59,783 bases of DNA from Metabacillus mangrovi (lineage in GTDB: Bacteria > Bacillota > Bacilli > Bacillales > Bacillaceae), in NCBI RefSeq assembly GCF_009711125.1, contig NZ_WMIB01000022.1:1-59783 (forward strand). Reading direction: 5' to 3'. Under the pieces are notes generated by a model. That model saw only the letters and a list, made by a program, of their open reading frames with translations, was not told where the DNA came from and searched no databases. The position numbers were made by a program, and so were the translations under genes. Shown here one piece after another: positions 18,666 to 28,512 of the stretch. Numbering within the stretch: position 1 is the stretch's first letter; every line of letters starts with the position of its first letter.

Positions 18666-19837
18666 AAATACTTTGGATTACAAGCACCTATCCAACTGAA
18701 AGATCCCCTGGAGCAGGGGTGTTTCATCAGACACAGGCAGATGCGCTGATGAAGCAGGGCGTAGAGGTTCAAGTGATTTGTCCTGTCGCCCATAGCCCTA
18801 AGATTCTTCAAATGATTAATAAGAAATATAAAAAGTATGAGATAGAGGAACACTATACCCGGAACGGGGTACAGGTGTACCGGCCCAAGTATATAGCGGT
18901 TCCCGGCCAGCTGAAATGGGCCCAGCCGAGCAGGCGCATTGCCGGGGCAGTTATGAAGATCATCCGCGAACAGGGGCTGGAGTTCGACGCCATTCACGCC
19001 CACCTGGCTATGCCTTCCGGCGGGGCTGCAGAGATTGTCTCTAAAAAGACGAATAAGCCCTATTTTCTTACGCTGCATGGCAGCGATGTACATATTTATC
19101 CGGATTACAGTGAGAGTGCGAGAAAAGCATTCGTAAAGGCTGTCAGAGGTGCCTCAAAGGTCATCGCTGTAAGCAGAAAGCTGATCCAGAAAACAGCCGA
19201 GCGCAGCGGGGTGACCCCTGTGGAACTTCCGATCGGCATTAACCTCTCTAAATTCAAGGGAAACCCCGGGGTGTCCAAGGATGAACTGAGGGAAAATCTA
19301 GATCTTCCGAAAGGTAAGAAAATTATTTTATATATCGGCCGTCTTGTTAAAGAAAAAGGAATCGGAGAGCTGGTCGAAGCGATCCGGCAGCTAGATGATT
19401 CTTATATGTGCGTATTGATCGGGAACGGTCCTCTGATGGGTCAGTTAAAAGAAAACCCTGAATTGAGACAGAAAGTACGGTGTACGGGCGAAATTAGTAA
19501 TGAGAATGTGCGGTCTTACCTGCTCGCATCTGATTTGTTCGCCCTTCCTTCATACAGTGAAGGGATGCCGACTGTCCTGATTGAAGCCCTGGCTTTGAAA
19601 ATTCCGGTAGTTGCCACGAACGTAGGCGGGATACCTGAACTGATGGGAAGCAGCTCTCATTTGCTTGTTGAACCGAAAAACACCGCACAGCTTGCCGAAA
19701 GGATCACCTCTCTATTAGAAACGGATCTTTACAGCGATCAGACAAAGGAAGATCTTTACGCTAAAGTCATAAACAGCTTTGATGCAGACCGTAATGCAGA
19801 AAAGCTTAAAAAGCTTTACGAAGAAGTGATAAAATAG
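18662..19837 (+). CDS. tuaC: GT4-family glycosyltransferase TuaC
   Basis: A retaining glycosyltransferase of about 391 residues with a GT-B fold. The N-terminal domain has STYPTERSPGAGVFHQTQADAL and LHGSDVH. The C-terminal nucleotide-binding half has LYIGRLVKEKGIGELVEAI and the ExxxE loop of PSYSEGMPTVLIEALA. The start is set at 18662, where GAGAGGG precedes the ATG. A frame from 18647 would add five residues but overlap the ribosome site. It should build the teichuronic acid repeat in the cytoplasm. Confidence 0.87.
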   Translation: MKILWITSTYPTERSPGAGVFHQTQADALMKQGVEVQVICPVAHSPKILQMINKKYKKYEIEEHYTRNGVQVYRPKYIAVPGQLKWAQPSRRIAGAVMKIIREQGLEFDAIHAHLAMPSGGAAEIVSKKTNKPYFLTLHGSDVHIYPDYSESARKAFVKAVRGASKVIAVSRKLIQKTAERSGVTPVELPIGINLSKFKGNPGVSKDELRENLDLPKGKKIILYIGRLVKEKGIGELVEAIRQLDDSYMCVLIGNGPLMGQLKENPELRQKVRCTGEISNENVRSYLLASDLFALPSYSEGMPTVLIEALALKIPVVATNVGGIPELMGSSSHLLVEPKNTAQLAERITSLLETDLYSDQTKEDLYAKVINSFDADRNAEKLKKLYEEVIK

Positions 19838-19906
19838 ATAGAAAGTCCATTGAAAATGCTGTAAAATAAGTTCTTGTGAATAATTGGTAAAGGTGGATTG
19901 GAATAG

Positions 19907-20797
19907 ATGACAGTTAAGAAAGTAATTATTCCTGCGGCGGGATTAGGGACACGGTTTTTGCCGGCGACAAAAGCACAGCCAAAAGAAATGCTGCCGATTG
20001 TTGATAAACCGACAATTCAGTACATCGTAGAAGAAGCGGTTGCATCTGGAATCGAGGATATTATAATTGTAAGCGGAAGAGGAAAACGTGCGATCGAGGA
20101 TCATTTCGATAAATCCTATGAGCTGGAAGAGACTCTGGCTAAAAAGGAGAAGCACGCAATCCTTGAAGAAATTAAATCAATTTCCGAGCTTGCCAACATC
20201 CATTATATCCGTCAAAAGGAGCCGCTTGGTCTCGGACATGCGATCTGGTGTGCGCGCAAATTCATCGGCAACGATCCGTTTGGTGTTATGCTTGGCGATG
20301 ACATTGTAGCATCAGAAACTCCATGCCTTAAACAACTGATGGACGTTCATGAGAAATACAACTGTTCTGTGGTCGGTGTGCAAACCGTACCTGAGCAGCA
20401 AGTATCCAAGTACGGTATTGTCGGTCCTAAAGGGGAAGAATTGGAAGAAGGCGTGCTGAATGTTGCTACGTTTGTAGAGAAGCCTAAGCTTGAAGAAGCT
20501 CCTTCCAATTACGCGATTATGGGACGGTATATCCTGACTCCGGATATTTTTGATATACTTGAAAACACACCGAAAGGCTCCGGAGGAGAAATTCAGCTGA
20601 CAGACGCAATTAAATCCCTGAACCAGGTTCAGAGCGTCCTGGCTTATCATTTTGGCGGAATCCGCTATGATGTAGGAGATAAATTCGGCTTTATAAAAGC
20701 AACTGTAGATTTTGCATTAAATCGTGAGGATCTTCATGACAGTGTCTTGGATTACTTAAAGCAGATTGTAAATGAGGGCCTCAACACGAAAGGGTAG
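19907..20797 (+). CDS. gtaB: UTP-glucose-1-phosphate uridylyltransferase GtaB
   Basis: Makes UDP-glucose from UTP and glucose-1-phosphate. 296 residues. The nucleotide loop [22 protein letters not shown] and the downstream [18 protein letters not shown] and FVEKP segments are diagnostic. It directly precedes the dehydrogenase that uses its product, an arrangement that differs from B. subtilis, where gtaB stands elsewhere. AAAGGTGG lies upstream of the ATG. The 69-base gap from tuaC shows no terminator, so read-through is likely. Confidence 0.93.
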   Translation: MTVKKVIIPAAGLGTRFLPATKAQPKEMLPIVDKPTIQYIVEEAVASGIEDIIIVSGRGKRAIEDHFDKSYELEETLAKKEKHAILEEIKSISELANIHYIRQKEPLGLGHAIWCARKFIGNDPFGVMLGDDIVASETPCLKQLMDVHEKYNCSVVGVQTVPEQQVSKYGIVGPKGEELEEGVLNVATFVEKPKLEEAPSNYAIMGRYILTPDIFDILENTPKGSGGEIQLTDAIKSLNQVQSVLAYHFGGIRYDVGDKFGFIKATVDFALNREDLHDSVLDYLKQIVNEGLNTKG

Positions 20798-20803
20798 ATA
20801 CTG

Positions 20804-22111
20804 GTGAAAAGACTTGCAGTAGTTGGAACAGGATATGTAGGACTCGTTTCCGGAACATGCTTTGCAGAAATCGGAAACCAAGTGACTTGCTGTGATATTG
20901 ACCAATCCAAAATTGACCTTCTCAATAAAGGGGAAATTCCCATCTATGAGCCGGGGCTTAAAGAATTGGTTGCAAAAAATTCGGAGGCAGGCCGCCTGTC
21001 TTTTACTACGGATATAGGTACGGCTATTCAGGATGCTGAAGTGGTGTACATAGCAGTAGGGACGCCAATGTCTGAAACGGGCGAAGCCGATTTAAAATAT
21101 GTACGGGCTGTTGCACAGACAATTGGGGAGAACTTGAACGGGTATAAGGTGATTGTCAATAAAAGCACGGTCCCTGTCGGAACTGGGAAGATGGTGGAGG
21201 AAATCGTTCGGTCTGCCTCTAATGGAGCGTATGAATTTGATATCGTATCCAATCCTGAATTCCTAAGGGAAGGCTCTGCGATCAAAGATACGATGCAGAT
21301 GGAACGCGCCGTTATCGGAGCTACAAGCGAAAAAGCAGCAGGAATCATTGAAGAACTGCACTCTCCTTTCCAGACTGCAATCGTCAAGACGAACCTTGAA
21401 AGTGCTGAGATGCTTAAGTACGCTGCCAATGCGTTTCTTGCAACGAAGATTTCGTTCATTAACGACATAGCCAACATTTGTGAGCTGGTAGGAGCAGATG
21501 TAACAAAAGTAGCGGAGGGAATGGGACTTGACAGCAGGATCGGCCCTAAATTCCTCAATGCCGGAGTTGGATTTGGAGGCTCGTGTTTCCCGAAGGATAC
21601 GACAGCGCTTCTCCATATTGCTGAATCAGCGGGCTATGATTTTGAACTGATTAAAGCTGTTATTAAAACGAATATCCGCCAGCGGGAAACCGTTGTCCAT
21701 AAGTTAAAGAATATATTTGGAGACCTAAACGGGCTGAACGTGTCTGTACTTGGTCTTGCTTTTAAACCAAATACCGATGATATGCGCTATGCTCCGTCAG
21801 TGGACATCATTCATGCGATCACTGAAGAGGGAGCTTCTGTTAAAGCATATGATCCTGTAGCTATAGAGGAAGCGAAGAAACAGATCACTGCTCCGATCAG
21901 CTACTATACAGATGTATACGAGACCATCCAGAACACAGATGTGTGTATCATTCTTACAGAATGGCCGGAGGTTCTGAGTCTGGACCTGAATAAAGCAAAA
22001 GAACTTATGAATAAGGCAATCCTGATTGATGGAAGAAATATTTTTTCTTTGACAGACGTTAAAGAAAAAGGCTTCATTTATCATTCTGTAGGACGGCCGC
22101 AAATTCAGTAG
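20804..22111 (+). CDS. tuaD: UDP-glucose 6-dehydrogenase TuaD
   Basis: Oxidises UDP-glucose to UDP-glucuronate, the acidic sugar of teichuronic acid. 435 residues. The Rossmann motif VVGTGYVGLVSGTCFAEIG opens the protein. NPEFLREGSAIKD and the catalytic Cys in GVGFGGSCFPKDT (about residue 258) are present, and the C-terminal domain has GLAFKPNTDDMRYAPS. GTG start 6 bases after gtaB stop, with AGGG upstream, so translation is probably coupled. Confidence 0.93.
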   Translation: MKRLAVVGTGYVGLVSGTCFAEIGNQVTCCDIDQSKIDLLNKGEIPIYEPGLKELVAKNSEAGRLSFTTDIGTAIQDAEVVYIAVGTPMSETGEADLKYVRAVAQTIGENLNGYKVIVNKSTVPVGTGKMVEEIVRSASNGAYEFDIVSNPEFLREGSAIKDTMQMERAVIGATSEKAAGIIEELHSPFQTAIVKTNLESAEMLKYAANAFLATKISFINDIANICELVGADVTKVAEGMGLDSRIGPKFLNAGVGFGGSCFPKDTTALLHIAESAGYDFELIKAVIKTNIRQRETVVHKLKNIFGDLNGLNVSVLGLAFKPNTDDMRYAPSVDIIHAITEEGASVKAYDPVAIEEAKKQITAPISYYTDVYETIQNTDVCIILTEWPEVLSLDLNKAKELMNKAILIDGRNIFSLTDVKEKGFIYHSVGRPQIQ

Positions 22112-22126
22112 TAAAGGGTGTAACAG

Positions 22127-23050
22127 ATGAAAAAAGTACTTGTTACCGGCGGCTGCGGATTTATCGGTTCCCACATTGTGGAGGAATTGATTGAGAGCAG
22201 CTACCAAGTCGCTATTATTGATAATATGGTTACCGGAAATAAAAAGAATATAGAAGGCCTGGACCGTGTCGAGCTGTTTGAACATGATATTACAGATCCG
22301 GGTGTGGTTGAGCTCGTTGTTTCCATTAATCCGGATTATATCATCCACCAGGCTGCACAGGTAAGCGTGGCACATTCGGTAAAGGATATGAACTACGATG
22401 AGCAGGTCAACATTGCAGGCTCGTTAAATATCATCAAGGCAGCCGCCGCGTGCAAGGCCGAGAAGCTTGTTTTTGCTTCTTCTGCAGCAGTCTACGGAAA
22501 CCCGGAATACTTGCCGATCGATACAGAGCACCCGGTGTCTCCACAGTCTCCGTACGGCCTCTCAAAGCTGACGGTCGAAAAGTATCTTGAAATTTGCCAT
22601 GAACTGTACGGATTAGATTACACAGCACTGCGCTATGCAAATGTGTATGGCCCAAGACAGGATGCACATGGGGAAGGCGGAGTCATTGCTATTTTCTCTG
22701 AAAAAATTGCAAAAGCTGATGCACCTGTCATCTACGGTGACGGTGAACAATCAAGAGACTTTGTCTATGTGAAGGACGTAGCGCATGCCAATGTGCAGGC
22801 CCTTACGAACGGATCACGGCAGGTTCTGAACGTTTCCCGTACTGAATCCATTACAGTCAACCAGCTGTTTGAAGTGATGGCAAGGATTGCAGGCCAGGAA
22901 CTGAAACCGTTCTATGAAGAAGAACGGGCAGGAGATATCAAGCACAGCAAGCTTTGCAACAAAAAAACAATTAGTGAATTGAAATGGAACCCGGAGGTTG
23001 GTCTTGAAGAAGGCTTGAGAAAAACCCTTGAGTTCTACCAAATGGCTTAA
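22127..23050 (+). CDS. NAD-dependent UDP-sugar 4-epimerase (GalE-like)
   Basis: An extended short-chain dehydrogenase of 307 residues. It has the NAD loop TGGCGFIGSH, the SSAAVYG segment and the catalytic YxxxK in SPYGLSKLT (about residue 145). DGEQSRDFVYVKDVA is typical of UDP-glucose and UDP-GlcNAc 4-epimerases. An epimerase that makes UDP-GalNAc would feed TuaA, and one acting on UDP-glucuronate is also conceivable. Substrate cannot be told from sequence. Last gene before an internal terminator. Confidence 0.8.
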   Translation: MKKVLVTGGCGFIGSHIVEELIESSYQVAIIDNMVTGNKKNIEGLDRVELFEHDITDPGVVELVVSINPDYIIHQAAQVSVAHSVKDMNYDEQVNIAGSLNIIKAAAACKAEKLVFASSAAVYGNPEYLPIDTEHPVSPQSPYGLSKLTVEKYLEICHELYGLDYTALRYANVYGPRQDAHGEGGVIAIFSEKIAKADAPVIYGDGEQSRDFVYVKDVAHANVQALTNGSRQVLNVSRTESITVNQLFEVMARIAGQELKPFYEEERAGDIKHSKLCNKKTISELKWNPEVGLEEGLRKTLEFYQMA

Positions 23051-23054
23051 TACA

Positions 23055-23093
23055 ATAAAAAAGGTTGTTGACCTTGGTCAACAGCCTTTTTTA
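23055..23093 (+). terminator. internal terminator between the epimerase gene and tuaE
   Basis: AAAAAAGGTTGTTGAC-CTTG-GTCAACAGCCTTTTTT, a strong symmetric hairpin. It would split the polysaccharide cluster into two transcripts or attenuate the second half. Confidence 0.85.
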
Positions 23094-23245
23094 AAGAAAA
23101 TAAAGACGGCGCAGAAAATGCTTACGGCAGCTGTTCTTTCCCTTCGTATAAAACGAGAGCGTGAAGCAAATACATAAGGGAAAGTGAATACGTCCGTTGT
23201 TTGCCAAACGCAGCCGTTTATGTAACTCTTAATAGGGGGGTAAGC

Positions 23246-24703
23246 ATGAGATACCAACTTTCCGGTCAAAGAATCGTCATAAGCATGCTTTTGGTGCTTA
23301 CAGGCTGCTTGATGACCATTTTAACTATACAGTTTGGAATGGATAAATTCCTGCTGTTTGCTGCATTACTGGCAGCTGCAGCCGTTTTCCTGATCGTTCG
23401 GCCGTATATTCAATCAGAAGGCTTTACTATGCTTGTATTTTACGTGCTGATTGCATCTACTTTTTTTAACAATGCCCTTATTTCTGTTAACTTAGGATTC
23501 TTCACACTTTTCCCTTACCGCTTAATGCTGATCGTCCTTGGTATTGTGTTGATTGCGCGGCACTTTAATGACGGCATTTTAACAGACCTCTGGCGAAAAA
23601 ATCAAACGAAGGAAATCCACACCTTTTTTATCTTCTGGCTGGCTTACGGGCTATTGTCGCTTCTCTGGGCAGAATCTGTAAAAGATGGGATCAAAGGATA
23701 CTCTTTACTGTTTATGGGTGTTTTTCTTGTCTTTACAGTGGGTATTTATTTCAACCGGCTGAACAGACTTTCCACCTTCTATTACATATGGGTTGTTATG
23801 TCTTTGCTTTTATGTGCCATCGGTTTTTGGAATAACCTCACACATCAGCATCTGCCCAGCTCCTCATTGTTTGAAGGACCGGCATACAAGCAGCACTATC
23901 CGACATCTGTCTTTGTTAACCAAAATGATTTCGCAACCTATTTAACCATAACGGTGTTCCTGTTTTTAGCGATGCTGAAGAACAGCCCTCATGGATTTTG
24001 GAAAATCACAGGAGCTGTCGGATTCTTATCCAGCCTTTTCCTGATCTTTGCTACAGACTCGAGAGCAGGGATGCTTGGAGTAGCAGTCGGCCTTGCCGCT
24101 TATTTCTTCCTTCTCCTTCCCCGGATCTTGAGGAAGATTTCGATTTATGCCGCTGGAATCGGGGCGGGTCTTGGCTTTATCCTGTTCTTCTCTACGATTT
24201 ACGAGAAGGTCGCTTCCATTCTCGCAGGCCCGGCAACGAGCGATTTTTCAGTTGTTCTTAACTCGAATGAGGTCAGGGTCAATCTGATTAAAAATGCAGT
24301 CAATCATATGCTTGAGACTTACGGATTTGGTGTTGGTGCAGGGAATGCAGAATACTACATCGGAAATTACAGGGTATTTGATACAGAGAACATCATCAAT
24401 GTGCATAACTGGTATGCTGAAATCTTGATGAACTATGGGTTTATCATATTCATTGGGTACATTACCATTTATGCCTACCTTGTCTTTTCGCTTTTAAAAG
24501 GATACAGCCGAAAGATGCATGCAAACGAAAAAATGCTGATCGAAGCATTATTTGCCGGTATGGCTGCTTTTCTGGTGTCTTCCATCAGCCCGAGCTCAGT
24601 ATCAAATCTATACTTCCATTGGGTACTGGTCGCATTTGCAGTGGCTCTGGTGAATTATATAAGGATCCGAAAAAAACAGGAAGATCCTTTTACCCGCAGC
24701 TGA
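23246..24703 (+). CDS. tuaE: O-antigen ligase/polymerase family protein TuaE
   Basis: A membrane protein of about 485 residues with 10-12 hydrophobic segments and a long outer loop carrying HLPSSSLFEGPAYKQHYPTSVFVNQNDFATY, a Wzy_C (O-antigen ligase) signature. TDSRAGMLG is also typical. It should polymerise repeat units outside the membrane. The start is put at 23246, after GGGGGGTAAGC; an ORF from 23201 extends into the promoter region. In a B. subtilis comparison it sits directly after tuaD, while here the epimerase gene and a terminator intervene. Confidence 0.85.
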   Translation: MRYQLSGQRIVISMLLVLTGCLMTILTIQFGMDKFLLFAALLAAAAVFLIVRPYIQSEGFTMLVFYVLIASTFFNNALISVNLGFFTLFPYRLMLIVLGIVLIARHFNDGILTDLWRKNQTKEIHTFFIFWLAYGLLSLLWAESVKDGIKGYSLLFMGVFLVFTVGIYFNRLNRLSTFYYIWVVMSLLLCAIGFWNNLTHQHLPSSSLFEGPAYKQHYPTSVFVNQNDFATYLTITVFLFLAMLKNSPHGFWKITGAVGFLSSLFLIFATDSRAGMLGVAVGLAAYFFLLLPRILRKISIYAAGIGAGLGFILFFSTIYEKVASILAGPATSDFSVVLNSNEVRVNLIKNAVNHMLETYGFGVGAGNAEYYIGNYRVFDTENIINVHNWYAEILMNYGFIIFIGYITIYAYLVFSLLKGYSRKMHANEKMLIEALFAGMAAFLVSSISPSSVSNLYFHWVLVAFAVALVNYIRIRKKQEDPFTRS

Positions 24704-24749
24704 TCAATGGAGAAGGTCTTAGGTGTACAACCATGAATGGAGTGAGCGT

Positions 24750-25433
24750 ATGAAGCTTATAATGGATCTATTTAAACGACTTAAAAAGAATATTGTCCTC
24801 GTTATCTTGGTTCCCTTCCTTTTAGCAGGAGTCGGATACTTTTATGGAGCAAAGTCTGAGAGTCCTGAATTTTATTCAGCTACTACTAAAATGAAACTTG
24901 GTAAGTACGAGGATCAGGAAATGAATTTGGCTGAAAATGTTAAGGAGTACATGCTTACTGAAGATTTTATTTTTCAGGCATTTAATGAGAGTGATGATGA
25001 AAAAATTGCTGAAATAACTCAAAAGATTAAAATTGAAAATGAATCAGAAACATCTGTTAGGATCACCTATAGCGGGGAAGACGAAAAGGACGTTGAAAAT
25101 GCAGTGGAAAAAATGTCCAACCTGTTCCTGTCGTATGATTCTTTAAAATATAAGGACTACCAGAAAATCCTAAATGAAACCATTACTGAATCAGAAAAAG
25201 CAGAAGCAAGTTCGGAATCATTTGGGGAGGCGCAGCGTCTCATTTTTGAAATGCGGGAAAAAGAACGTACATCTAAGAAAGCAGACGCTGGAAAGATAAA
25301 TGTAATGCCGGAACTGTCTTCTGAAACGTTCTCACCCAAAAAAAGAGCCCTCCTTGGATTTCTTGTAGGAGCAGCACTTGTTTTCTTCTATATTGTCATT
25401 CCTGTATTGTTCAGGATGAATGATAAAAGATAA
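24750..25433 (+). CDS. tuaF: Wzz-like chain-length/transport protein TuaF
   Basis: About 227 residues with a membrane helix near each end (about 15-35 and 205-222). The region between holds coiled-coil-like sequence, including the repeated E/K stretch around NETITESEKAEASSESF. This two-helix topology is that of polysaccharide co-polymerases (Wzz family). Start uncertain: ATG 24750 has GGAG 7 bases upstream, while GTG 24723 has GGAGAAGG upstream and would add nine residues. Position between tuaE and tuaG supports the name. Confidence 0.75.
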   Translation: MKLIMDLFKRLKKNIVLVILVPFLLAGVGYFYGAKSESPEFYSATTKMKLGKYEDQEMNLAENVKEYMLTEDFIFQAFNESDDEKIAEITQKIKIENESETSVRITYSGEDEKDVENAVEKMSNLFLSYDSLKYKDYQKILNETITESEKAEASSESFGEAQRLIFEMREKERTSKKADAGKINVMPELSSETFSPKKRALLGFLVGAALVFFYIVIPVLFRMNDKR

Positions 25434-25445
25434 AAGGAGTTAATT

Positions 25446-26204
25446 ATGATGGGCAACCAGGAGCTTGTTTCCGTTATCACACCAACCTATAATTCCGAAG
25501 CTTTTATCTCCGCTACCATTGAGTCTGTTCTCCATCAAACGTATGAGAACTGGGAGATGATCATTGTGGATGATGCATCCGCTGATTCGACAAGAGAGAT
25601 CATTTCTGTTTATGCTGAACAGGATTCCCGGATTAAGCCGATTTTTCTGAAAGAGAACGGCGGGGCTGCTGTGGCCAGAAACAAGGCATTGCACGCGTCC
25701 AAAGGTACGTTCATGGCGTTTTTGGATGGGGATGATCAGTGGCTCCCGGAGAAGCTCGAACGCCAGATTCGGTTTATGAAAGAAAAGGACTATGCTTTCA
25801 CTTTTACAAATTACGAGATTATGGACGAAAAAGGAACTCCGCTTGGAAAGTATGTAGAAGCGCCTGCTCAGATGACTTATCAGGATCTACTGAAAAACAC
25901 GATCATCGGCTGTCTGACCGTAATCGTCAACAGGGAAAAAACCGGCCCTTTCCAGATGCCGAATATCCGTACAAGGCAGGACCTGGCCCTCTGGCTGCAG
26001 CTTCTTCGGAAAGGGTTCACTGCCTATGGTCTGCAGGAGAGTTTATCCAGGTACCGTGTTGTACCTAATTCCATCTCCAGCAACAAAATTAAGGCTGCTA
26101 AAAAGAACTGGTTTGTTTACAGACATATCGAGAAATTGAGCTTAATAAAGTCCGCCTGGTATTTTAGTCATTATGCACTAAACGCCATAAAGAAAAGAAT
26201 TTAG
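25446..26204 (+). CDS. tuaG: GT2-family glycosyltransferase TuaG
   Basis: An inverting glycosyltransferase of 252 residues with a GT-A fold. VSVITPTYNSEAFISATIES opens the domain, IIVDDASADST binds the nucleotide, and the DxD-like FLDGDDQW coordinates the metal (about residue 100). No membrane segments, so it acts on the inner membrane face. GGAG lies 6 bases before the first of two adjacent ATGs. Tight spacing to tuaF and tuaH marks one transcript. Confidence 0.87.
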   Translation: MMGNQELVSVITPTYNSEAFISATIESVLHQTYENWEMIIVDDASADSTREIISVYAEQDSRIKPIFLKENGGAAVARNKALHASKGTFMAFLDGDDQWLPEKLERQIRFMKEKDYAFTFTNYEIMDEKGTPLGKYVEAPAQMTYQDLLKNTIIGCLTVIVNREKTGPFQMPNIRTRQDLALWLQLLRKGFTAYGLQESLSRYRVVPNSISSNKIKAAKKNWFVYRHIEKLSLIKSAWYFSHYALNAIKKRI

Positions 26205-26219
26205 GGATTGGGTGTGTAA

Positions 26220-27386
26220 GTGTTGGATAACCAGAAGGTCATTCATGTCATCGTCGCAACAGCAGAATGGAACAAAGACGGATTAAGATACCGCCGTCAC
26301 CGTCTGGCAGAATTTCTGAAGCAGCAGCCTGATACTCAGGATGTATATTGGGTGCACCCTTCCGAGTCCCCTTCAAGTGAAGAAAAGGAACTCGCGAATG
26401 GAATTATTCAATATCCGGTTAAAGACCTGCTGAAACACCGTCTATTCCGTTTTGGACGCTACTATGACATCTTTTACAAAAGAAAATTAACAGCTCTGAC
26501 AGAAGTGCTGGAAGGGCAAGAGAACATCCGGAAAATTTTGTGGTTCACTTTCCCTGGCTTTCCTGGTCTGGCACACATGCTTAAGTGGGACAATGTGGTT
26601 TATGACTGCAGTGACATGTGGACCATTTCAATGACGGGTAAGAAAAACCTGGTGATGAAAATGCGGGAGAAAAGCATTCTTCAGGCAGAAAACCAGGTAA
26701 TTGCCAATGCTGATCCGATTTTTTGCACTTCTGATTATTTAAATGCGAACGTGAAGAAAAACCCTTATGCTAACGAGAAGAAGGTTACAACCTTTGAAAA
26801 CGGCGTGGAGTTTGCTCTTTTCCAAAATCATCAAGCAGAGCTGCCTGATGTCCTGAAGAGCATGCAGGGACCTGTGCTTGGTTTTATTGGCGGCATTAAG
26901 CCCAAGCTTGATTTCCCTATGCTTCAGCTGGTGATGAAACAGCGTCCGGACTGGACGCTGCTATTTGTAGGACCAGACGGTACGAATCAGGATCCTGCTT
27001 TTCAAGAGCTTCTGAAGCTGCCGAACGTGATCTGGACTGGAAAAGTGAAGCCGGAGGAAGTCCCTGTTTACATGAGCAAAATAGATGCAGGGATCATGCC
27101 GTATAAACCTTCTCTGTATAACCAGGCTGTTTTTCCGCTGAAAATGTTTGAATTCCTGGCAGCAGGAGTCCCTTCTGTTGGTGCAAATCTTCCGTCCACT
27201 GAAAAATTCGCTCAAAAAGGGATTTACGAGTATCAGACCGGCCGGGACCATGAGGAATTTATCAGCCATTGCGAGGAACTGCTGAACAGTGAGAGCCCGG
27301 AGCTGCGGGCACAGCGAGTCGAGCTGGCTAGATCGCAGGACTGGTCGATCATATTCAATAAGATGCTCCATAAAGTAATGAATTGA
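26220..27386 (+). CDS. tuaH: glycosyltransferase TuaH
   Basis: 388 residues with a GT-B type fold. The N-terminal part has HVIVATAEWNKDGLRYRRHRL and WFTFPGFPGLAHMLKWDNVVYDCSD. The C-terminal nucleotide-binding part has LGFIGGIKPKLDF, LFVGPDG and MPYKPSLYNQAVFPLKMFEFLAAGVP. It matches the TuaH type of cell-wall glycosyltransferase. GTG start at 26220; a TTG follows immediately and could serve instead. It ends the tua operon before a strong terminator. Confidence 0.83.
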   Translation: MLDNQKVIHVIVATAEWNKDGLRYRRHRLAEFLKQQPDTQDVYWVHPSESPSSEEKELANGIIQYPVKDLLKHRLFRFGRYYDIFYKRKLTALTEVLEGQENIRKILWFTFPGFPGLAHMLKWDNVVYDCSDMWTISMTGKKNLVMKMREKSILQAENQVIANADPIFCTSDYLNANVKKNPYANEKKVTTFENGVEFALFQNHQAELPDVLKSMQGPVLGFIGGIKPKLDFPMLQLVMKQRPDWTLLFVGPDGTNQDPAFQELLKLPNVIWTGKVKPEEVPVYMSKIDAGIMPYKPSLYNQAVFPLKMFEFLAAGVPSVGANLPSTEKFAQKGIYEYQTGRDHEEFISHCEELLNSESPELRAQRVELARSQDWSIIFNKMLHKVMN

Positions 27387-27390
27387 ATGT

Positions 27391-27424
27391 AAAAAGCCGT
27401 GATTCCGAGGATCACGGCTTTTTT
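27391..27424 (+). terminator. terminator of the tua operon
   Basis: AAAAAGCCGTGAT-TCCGAGG-ATCACGGCTTTTT, followed by more T residues. Confidence 0.88.
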
Positions 27425-27439
27425 ATATGCATATAATCG

Positions 27440-27475
27440 AAAAAAGTCAGGAGTATGGCACTCCTGACTTTTTTA
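27440..27475 (-). terminator. terminator of tagV
   Basis: AAAAAAGTCAGGAG pairs with CTCCTGACTTTTTT around a 7-base loop. It stands back-to-back with the tua terminator and serves the leftward yvyE-tagV pair. Confidence 0.85.
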
Positions 27476-27478
27476 CGA

Positions 27479-28501
27479 TCAATTATTCAATTCCTGTTTT
27501 ATGCTTTGTCCGCGTTCTTCACGAATGCTCACCGTTTTATGATCCAGATGATCCTTCAGCTGGTCTTTCAATTGTTCCAGCTCTTCTTCAAGAGGCTGGA
27601 AATAGTACCCGCTCTGGAGGTTCAGGTCCTCCCCTTCAATCTTCAGCTGATCAATCTGACTCGTTTTAAATCCGCTGTATTTCTGCTGAAAGCCCATTGC
27701 TTCGGAAATACGGAGATTTGTTTCTACATTTTCAGAAATCTGATTAGCAATATCATCGACCTTCAATATATTCTGAGGGCTTGTTGCTTTTTTAATGATC
27801 GCCGTGATGATTTCTTTTTGCCTGTCATTCCGTCCAAAATCTCCACGTGGATCCTGTTTTCTCATCCGGGCATAGGCGAGAGCTTCTTCACCGTCCAAAG
27901 TCTGCTTGCCTTCTTTAAAATAAATGCGCTTTCCGGTGACGTCACTTTTTTCACTGAAATCAAAAGGAACATCGACTTCCACTCCACCAAGCTCATCAAT
28001 CACTTTCTTGAATGCTTCAAAGTTAACGGTCGCATAGTAATCAATCGGAATATCGAGGAAATCTTCTACCGTTTGGACGGTCAGTTCCTTCCCTCCATAT
28101 GAATACGCATGGGTAATCTTTGTCTCGCCGTGCCCCTCCACGTCGACAAGTGTGTCGCGAGGGATACTCAGCATTTTCATTGATTTCTCTTTTGGATTCA
28201 GCGTCATGACGATCAGGGTATCGCTTCGTCCGCCTTTTCCGCCGGTTGAGTAATCCTCAACCCCCATGATCAAAATTGACACAGGATCCTTTGCGAGCTC
28301 AACAGCCTGCTCACGCAGTTCAGACTTTTCTCCCCGCTCAAGTCCCTGAAAGGATTTATCTGCTGCCTGATAAGCAGAAACCCCGATGTAGGCAAGGTAG
28401 CCTCCGCCGGCAATCAGAACCAGCAGCAGCAATAGCATAATCCGTTTAAATACGGATTTTTTCTTTCTCTTCTTTCTGACTACTCGTCTGTATTCAGCCA
28501 T
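27479..28501 (-). CDS. tagV: LytR-CpsA-Psr (LCP) ligase, TagV (YvhJ)-like
   Basis: A second LCP-family polymer ligase of 340 residues. A Lys/Arg-rich N-terminus precedes a membrane helix (about 20-42). The LCP core has MGVEDYSTGGKGGRSDTL, SIPRDTLVDVEGHGETKITHAYSYGG, and ALAYARMRKQDPRGDFGRNDRQK. It presumably ligates the teichuronic or teichoic polymer to muramic acid outside the membrane. It lies 11 bases downstream of yvyE, as in B. subtilis, with AGGAGAAG before its ATG. tagO, the next gene in B. subtilis, is absent here. Confidence 0.88.
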   Translation of the reverse strand: MAEYRRVVRKKRKKKSVFKRIMLLLLLVLIAGGGYLAYIGVSAYQAADKSFQGLERGEKSELREQAVELAKDPVSILIMGVEDYSTGGKGGRSDTLIVMTLNPKEKSMKMLSIPRDTLVDVEGHGETKITHAYSYGGKELTVQTVEDFLDIPIDYYATVNFEAFKKVIDELGGVEVDVPFDFSEKSDVTGKRIYFKEGKQTLDGEEALAYARMRKQDPRGDFGRNDRQKEIITAIIKKATSPQNILKVDDIANQISENVETNLRISEAMGFQQKYSGFKTSQIDQLKIEGEDLNLQSGYYFQPLEEELEQLKDQLKDHLDHKTVSIREERGQSIKQELNN

Positions 28502-28512
28502 TCCATCTTCTC

